From Thermomucor indicae-seudaticae (Eukaryota; Mucoromycota; Mucoromycetes; Mucorales; Lichtheimiaceae), in the NCBI GenBank assembly GCA_000787465.1, contig JSYX01000081.1:19823-83822 (forward strand): a DNA stretch of 64,000 nucleotides. The letters are read 5' to 3'. The notes under the pieces are model-generated. The model saw only the letters and a program-made list of their open reading frames with translations. It did no database searches and was not told the origin of the DNA. Positions 58,132 through 64,000 of the stretch are shown here, in pieces. A program made the position numbers and the translations under genes. Position 1 is the stretch's first letter. Each line of letters starts with the position of its first letter.

Positions 58132-59561
58132 GTGACTGGGATCAAGAATAATCAAGGCAATCCAGACTCGAGACCTGTGCATCCGCTACCTTACCGATCT
58201 ATATTTCAGGAGTTCCTATGGAGTAAATACGCTTCTCTGCAACGGTTACCGGCTTTTTTCACTAACCGGCAGAGGCAAATAGTAAACAAAACCGTGGTTG
58301 CAGCGTCTTCTGCCGCGGTCGTTGGTGTAGTTGCTGGATACCCGGTATGATTCAAAAAGGAGGTGTGCACATGTGGGTTACCTCAGTCTGATCATTTTAA
58401 ACAGTTTGACTCGGTAAAAACCCGGATGCAGACAGAGCCATACGACTCGATCAAGGCGTGCGTTAAACAGACGTACAAGGAAGAAGGCATTCGAGGGTTT
58501 TTTCGAGGTACTTACGAATAGAGTTACCTATGCATGGCTTATAAGACTCATTTTGTTCCATAGGTGTTTTACCTCCCCTGGTTACCGTTAGCATCATCAA
58601 GTCCATTTCCTTTTCCGTCTACGAGGAAACGAAATCTAAATGTCGACGCATATTTCCTTGGCTTCAGCAAACTAACCTAAACGCGGTCATGGCGCTTTCA
58701 ATGTCAGGTGGTGCTGTCAGCGGTGCATTTGTCGCTACCTTTAGCTGTCCTGTAAGCGAAGAGCATAAATAATGGAGAGAGAAAACTGTAGTGGAAGTAC
58801 TCCGCGCTTACTACTCGTTTATTATCAGTTTGAACTTGTCAAGATCCACAAGCAACTGGAGTACCTGTTGCTGCAGGCCAGTAGCATATCTACCGGAGCG
58901 ACCGTTGTGCGATCGCGAGCCGCAGGACCATCGGGACCACAGTTTAAAAGCGCAACGGTCAAATCCACTTCGAGCTGGCACTCGGCCAAGGAAATCATAC
59001 GTTCTAAAGGAATATTTGGACTTTGGAGTGGATACCGTTTGCATTTCGGTAAGCATTGTCGACAGAAACATGTCGACTGTAAGGTTATTGACCGGTGGTA
59101 CTATTATTTAGTGCGGGACACGATAGGCACAAGTGTTTATTTTGGTGGCTATGAGACAACAAAATTCCTGCTATCTAGCCCAGACAGGCCACCGGGACCT
59201 ACCACGCAGTTTTTGGCAGGTGGGGTGTGTGGTATTCTGTGTTGGCTGGCTGTATTCCCTGTCGATCTCGTCAAGTCCCTGATGCAAAAAGACGTTCTGG
59301 CTCCGAAACCAGCATACCACACCGTCATGGATTGTTTGCGGGATGTTTATCATGCGAGAGGCATCTCGGGCTTTTATCGAGGCATCACAGTGACCTTGAT
59401 GCGTGCCTTCCCGTAAGTCGGTTATTTCTGAATGAGGAGCAACGTGCTTGATTCACTTATACCGTTCTGATAGAATTCACTCTCTTAATTTCCTGGTTTA
59501 TGAACAAACGCTCTTACTTGTTCGATACTTGTCCCACCATCAAGAGGCCGTGTCTTTGTAA
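58132..59561 (+). CDS. Mitochondrial carrier family (SLC25) transporter
   Basis: Three tandem repeats with the carrier signature are present: GYP joined to FDSVKTRMQ, CPFELVKIHKQ and FPVDLVKSLMQ, each followed by a EGIRGFFRG / KGIFGLWSGY / RGISGFYRGI-type block. The transporter should sit in the mitochondrial inner membrane. Six exons with GT-AG introns end at PIHSLNFLVYEQTLLL and a stop at 59561. The 5' end is uncertain: the frame is open from about 58126, but its first codon at 58132 is GTG, no in-frame ATG follows early, and an in-frame TAA lies just upstream, so a first exon is missing from the model. The second repeat has an extra Ser/Ala-rich insert (about 58890-58960). Overall it resembles the carnitine/ornithine/Ymc-like branch, but the substrate is not determined. 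Confidence 0.88.
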
Positions 59562-59905
59562 ATATTTGTCCGTTTCTTGTTTCTTCGTTTTCTATTCCTT
59601 TAGTATGAATACGTTCAATGCAGTATTGATTTTTATTGCATGCCATGTGCACTAGGTCCCTTACCGAATCCTTCGCCCTCTCTGTATGCTTAGAGATAGA
59701 GCAAGAATAGATACATACTCGAGGGCCAGTTAAGAAGCCGACAATCTTCGGAAAAATTTTGCTACTGTATAAAAGGAAAGAGATATTGCTTGCGCAGTAG
59801 GAAGTTTTCTCTCTTTCCTGGACCATATCATGGGCCTTGTCATTAGAAATATGGTGCAAGTCAGCTTAAATCGACACTGGGCACCCCAGGCAACTCGTTT
59901 CAAGC
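59562..59905. other. Carrier 3' region
   Basis: No gene is recognised. Short frames only. Confidence 0.5.
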
Positions 59906-59910
59906 TCAGT

Positions 59911-59965
59911 CTTAGGCTTTCAAAGCCTGAAAATGTGTTACGGGTGCTGCATTTGAAAGCCTAAG
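59911..59965. repeat. Perfect 14-bp inverted repeat (hairpin)
   Basis: CTTAGGCTTTCAAA at 59911-59924 and TTTGAAAGCCTAAG at 59952-59965 are exact reverse complements 27 nt apart. The left arm also overlaps AGGCTTTCAAAGCCT, itself palindromic, so two alternative hairpins can form. It may be a transcription end signal, a regulatory hairpin or a small-element relic. Confidence 0.6.
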
Positions 59966-60057
59966 GAAGTAACTCCCTTGCTCCCTTGAGTTTCCCTTGC
60001 CTGAGCGTCCCTCTTTTTCCGCTTTCGCTTACACACTCATCTAATCATCGAACCCTA

Positions 60058-60183
60058 ATGGACAGCGACATTACTATCACACCGCCTACTGTACCACACC
60101 AGAAGGTGACCAGAAAGGTCAGCGCGTGGAACACGTTTGGTCATCTCGTGTCTATAAGAGACAATGGCCAGCAGTTACCATAG
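60058..60183 (+). CDS. Possible 41-residue protein
   Basis: ATG at 60058 follows a pyrimidine-rich stretch of about 60 nt with CTCATC- and TAATCATCGAACCCTA-type sequence, like the leaders of the recognised genes here. The frame reads MDSDITITPPTVPHQKVTRK then VSAWNTFGHLVSIRDNG and stops at 60183. It has a Thr/Pro start and a mixed-charge end, no signal peptide and no membrane helix. No family is recognised. Such a short frame can occur by chance. Confidence 0.35.
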   Translation: MDSDITITPPTVPHQKVTRKVSAWNTFGHLVSIRDNGQQLP

Positions 60184-60486
60184 GCTTTACAACAATGTCT
60201 AGTCGATACTTTTATGTAAGCATATACTGTGAGTTTCATACATTGCTACTATATTTCGTACAAAAGCACAGGTATACACACAGAGAGAAATAATACGGGG
60301 ATGGATTCAAAGAAAGGCGTGAGCATAAAGAGGTGGGGAATTAAACCATAGTGTAAATATATAAAAGGCATTGCATAGGCATAAGGGAAGGAGAAACATA
60401 TACGGAAAGACATACAATAATAAGCTAGGGCATATAGCTATTGAGATAAATGCATAAACATAGAAATAAACAATGGAGCGAGCATA
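60184..60486. other. Flank of the KDZ element
   Basis: 303 bp of AT-rich sequence. No gene or terminal repeat of the neighbouring transposon could be recognised. Confidence 0.4.
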
Positions 60487-63400
60487 TTAAGAATCGAAAA
60501 GCTGGTAAAGAGCGTGGTAAGACATTTGCGTATCTTCCTCGACGTCTATTTCCGGACCGTCCTCGATGTCCTCGTATTCGAGTGCCTGGTCGAAGTGCTC
60601 GCCCTCGTCGTACTCATCCTCCGGCACATCGTGCTCCAGGTTAAATAGGTCTTCGGGCAAGCTGTCTCTTCCTGGCGTGCTTTCGACGGCCCGATGTGGT
60701 CTTCTGCGGCCATCGTTGACCTTTGACCAAAACATCTCAGCATCCGTCAGCAATCCAGAGAGAAGTACTCTCCATTATTCTACTCTCGACTCCATAGAAA
60801 TCGCAGACTCCAGGCGTCTGCAACGAGATTCTGCATATTCCTTTAATTTGTTTTCTTCTGCCTAAGATAAATGTATTACAAAACGTCATTCAAAAAAAGA
60901 GGGCGCCATCGGTCTTTCCTCACTTCTATGTACCTCAATATATGCAAGTTCTTCTTCAACTCGGAGCTTGTTCATATACTCGCACAGAGCACGTAGATCC
61001 AAGTCGCTGGAGTCTTTCCAGAAGTCACTATCGAGGTTGCAGATGTCGTCATATGTTCTGACGTCTTCCGGCTTCTGCAGATGACGACAGGCGTTATTAT
61101 ACCGCTCCAGTAAAGGCACCGCATCTTTCTTTATTTTCTGGATTGCAGCCTGGATGCGTAGACTTAATCGATGGCCTATATTTTCGAACCGAGAAACTCT
61201 GCCAGTGATACGCATTACATTGATTATGATCACTTAAAGTACATACCAAGCCTGCCTTCTCGATGCAATTGATCTTTCATCATCGTTTGTCCGACGATCA
61301 AAGACCTTAGTTTTGTTTTGGTCACAGCGATTTCACGTTCTGCCTTTCTATTTGACGCTGCAACATACTCGGCAGAAGACTCTGACCACCGATGTGTTCC
61401 TGCGATACCAAGAACACGCTCTAACCTTTCGACATTCTTCTCTGCGACGTCAATCTTCTTCTCGAGACGTGTAATCTTTGCCAGCTGGTTCCTTGCACTG
61501 TCGTTGTCGTCCGCAGACTGCATGTCTTTCAATAACTGATCCCTAGTTCTTCTGGTCATTGATGAGCTAAACGTTAACGAATCGCTGTTCAAACACCACT
61601 TACGAAAGCGAAAACAACGACGCCAGTTCGTCAACGTACTGAATCTCAAGTGCCTCTTGTTTTGATCCAGCCTCGTTAAGTTCATTGCGAGTGTCTAGAC
61701 TCAGTATTTGTTGCACGTATTGGGACCAATGCCTAGCGTAATCAACGTCGGATGCACCGGAGGCATGGCGTGATAAGAATTCGGTGCCTTTCTTTTTCAT
61801 TTCTTCAGCTCTTTTCTTTCTTTGTTTCAGCACTTGCGCTATGACCATGCATGGGAAGGCATCCCTAAAGTTGTCAGCCATATCTCTTTTACCAGTACTC
61901 TCCAGAAAACGTACGCAAGTTTAAAATATGCTTCGCCTTGAAATGCATGATTGCATGGTTGATAGTTGACATTCTGCGTTTAGCAGACATTTGCCTCGTC
62001 ATAGAAACAAATCCGCCCAGGTATGACCAAAGTCGCTCAAGGCCTACCCATCGGCAAGACCAAAGCATGTCTGGTACCTTGGGTTATATTTCTCCTGGCA
62101 AGCCAAGGAATGTGCGTATGCGTCAAATACTCCTATGGCCAGTCTGCTTCCGGAACTTTTAAGACAAGGAAAGGCTGCCTAAAGCGCAAGAAGATCTTGA
62201 GTCGGCAGAGAGCACTATACACTTATAGTTCAGGGTATTTTAGACATGAAATACCTGTAAAGCCGGCTCGAACCGGCATGCGATGTCATATAAGACGTTA
62301 ATATTCTTGCCGAACTTCGCAATCAACGCTTCCATGACGGCCAGGGGATATTTAATCCTCGGTATAGATGTCAGCCTTTGTATCGTACATTAATATTGAA
62401 AAATAGTACTGATACCTCTCTCCGGAGAGGAATATGTTTGTAAACACCAGAGGTGTCCCATGTCTTGCACATGCGCTGCCAATAATCCCTGTTTCAGGGA
62501 GTTTGCTCTTATGACGAGACGTAATAGCAAGATCGGCTGCTTTGAAATCACTTTCGCAATTGTTATTGCATGGAGCTGCTTGTACTTCAGCGTATTTGTC
62601 TTGCAACTTATCAGCTGTGAAGAACAGCCCGGATTCTGCCTTGATATTGTCTTCAGCATTGGCCTTTCGTCTGTGAAGCTGAAAGTTGCCATCAAGGGCA
62701 ATGAACATGCCATTTTATGTTGAATTCTTTTTGTTAGGACATATTTCTAAGACAATAGAAGACATTGCATGAAAAGTTTTCTCTTACAGAAGGACAAGCT
62801 GGGCAACCGCCATCCTCAGGAAGCAATAATCGCTTGTGCTCTCTCAGTAGCAATTCATTCACTGTTTGGAGCATGTCCATGTATGCGAAAAAGACATTGG
62901 CTATGGATCTACGTAGAGTATCTGCGTTCTAGTTCATCGTGAATACAAGGAGAACTTAATAATGTACATGTACGTGCCTTTCTTTATATTACCTCAAATT
63001 TGTGCACAAGTGCACAAGTGTTAGCAAAAGCCTGGCATGCTAAGTGGTCTTCTGCGCGCAACGCAGAATAGAACTCGAGCAGGGACAAGTGGAATGCTGT
63101 TTTGGGCATGCCAGGAGACGCAGGAAAGAGATGATGACGGATAAGCGTCGCTGCATCCGATCGACAGCCACAGAAAGTAATTTTGATGGTGTGAATTCCT
63201 GCATTAGAAACCTGTGTTAGCCTACTCTTATATATCCTCCTTCGTGTTTTATACAATACCAGCATGGAAAACGCATAGAACGTTTTTCTCTCTGTTTTCT
63301 GTGTTACAGTTACAACGGACTACTCTTGGAGCATTTGCGATGTATTGAGGAGCACTGCCTTCTCCAAAGCAGTTCACGTATTCTTCCACAAGCGAGGGCA

Positions 63401-63740
63401 ATTCACGCTTCCACGATTGGTCAAGCTCCTCGAGCTTTGTTTGGTATGACCTTGACGGATATCCTGGGCTTCCTCGTCACCAAAACCAATCGGATCGAAG
63501 TCGTAGTCTGTTTGCTGTTCATCTATATCTTCGCTTGTTATCACTGTACAGAGATATGATCGGCACATGAGATCTTACTTTCTTCAGTGAGATGCCGTCT
63601 TTTCTCAGCGGGCAAGATAGCCGCGTCATCATTATTGCTGGATCGGTTTGTTTGGGCAGCCACAGGTGCGGCAGTGCCTGGACTTCCCAGTTTGACGCGA
63701 ACTGTGCGGTACCTAAGTTGACTAGGGCTTCCATCATGCC
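60487..63740 (-). pseudogene. KDZ (Kyakuja-Dileera-Zisupton) transposase, decayed
   Basis: The transposase reads from right to left. The N-terminal part (about 63570-63300) has YDFDPIGFGDEEAQDI, SWKRELPSLVEEYVNCFG and RCNCNT. A CxC2-like segment (63200-62990) has AGIHTIKITFCGCR and GMPKTAFHLSLLEFYSAL. The catalytic core has ALDGNFQLHRR (first Asp), SKLPETGIIGSACARHGTPL, then GKNINVLYDIACRFEPALQ (second Asp) and FDAYAHSLACQEKYNPRY, then LERLWSYLGGFVSMTRQM (Glu). The C-terminus is a charged coil with DEYDEGEHFDQ and ends at 60487. Lesions: at about 62044 the frame needs a 1-base shift and meets TAG between LADG and LERLW; at about 61885 it meets TAA after GEYW. Otherwise several introns with normal borders seem present. 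The order of motifs is that of KDZ DNA transposons. Confidence 0.85.
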
Positions 63741-63759
63741 ATGCCAGTGGCATGGCATG
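63735..63759. repeat. Perfect palindrome at the outer end of the KDZ element
   Basis: CATGCCATGCCA, one base, then TGGCATGGCATG: 12-bp arms with a 1-nt spacer. Further GGCATG units follow within 20 bp. It lies just upstream of the transposase frame. Confidence 0.75.
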
Positions 63760-63791
63760 ACTTCGGCATGAAATGGCATGAGGCGTGATCA

Positions 63792-63848
63792 TGCCAATTT
63801 CCTGCCAGTTTCCTGCCAGTTTCCTGCCAATTTCCTGCCAGCTATTCC
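63792..63848 (+). repeat. Tandem 11-bp repeat (TGCCARTTTCC)
   Basis: Four full units and a partial fifth: TGCCAATTTCC, TGCCAGTTTCC twice, TGCCAATTTCC, then TGCCAGCTATTCC. Single TGCCA units continue to about 63888. Together with the palindrome they form a block dense in the 5-mer TGCCA/TGGCA, as expected of subterminal transposase-binding repeats. Confidence 0.75.
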
Positions 63849-64000
63849 AGTCATGCCAGTTTCGAGCCACTCATGCCAATTCCATGCCACCTCAGTATTC
63901 ACTGAATTGTGAGACCGACCGTTCGACTATGGATTTTCTATGATACCATTTGAAATTCTAGCTTCAAATTTTTAGTGAACAGAATTCCAATCGAAGACCA
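63849..64000. other. Right edge of window
   Basis: Spaced ATGCCA units up to about 63888, then AT-rich sequence without features. The outer terminus of the KDZ element may lie here or beyond the window. Confidence 0.4.

Overview
The window is nuclear DNA of a filamentous fungus, most likely an early-diverging one (Mucoromycota, probably Mucorales). The genes carry many short GT-AG introns of about 50-115 nt and have pyrimidine-rich leaders. Pob3 lacks an HMG box, as in fungi. The gene set (Cdc24, a Cts1/Rhizopus-type GH18 chitinase, a membrane-anchored GH9, zinc-cluster regulators) and the transposon relics (KDZ, MULE with an OTU domain, Helitron) fit that group. All gene models come from reading the sequence by eye. 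No database search was run, and exon borders are approximate unless stated.

Left part (1-31 kb): the 5' end of a TFIP11-like splicing factor (-), spt16 (-), TYW3 (-), SWC5 (+), a GH9 endoglucanase with a C-terminal membrane anchor (+), a zinc-cluster regulator (-), a single-exon protein with a WWE-like domain (-), a RhoGEF (+), pob3 (+) and EPL1 (+). Four chromatin genes therefore lie within about 30 kb: both FACT subunits (Spt16, Pob3), one SWR1 subunit (Swc5) and one NuA4 subunit (Epl1). Two gene-poor stretches of about 4.5 kb each flank the WWE-like gene. A diverged direct repeat lies upstream of pob3 and again upstream of EPL1.

Middle part (31-48 kb): a secreted class III chitinase (-) whose first intron appears to begin with AT instead of GT; a transposon-relic zone (33.3-34.7 kb, 37.4-38.1 kb and 39.8-40.2 kb) interleaved with a small HMG-like gene (-) and protein-L-isoaspartate methyltransferase (+); then a second zinc-cluster regulator (+), a GNAT acetyltransferase (+), a bHLH regulator (-) and two small unknown genes.

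Right part (48-64 kb): tail-anchored fatty aldehyde dehydrogenase (+) and arginase (+), only 141 bp apart; CDC24 (-); an unknown membrane protein (-); an SLC25 mitochondrial carrier (+); a possible 41-residue gene; and a decayed KDZ (Kyakuja-Dileera-Zisupton) DNA transposon (-) with a short-repeat-rich outer end. No tRNA, rRNA or CRISPR array was recognised.
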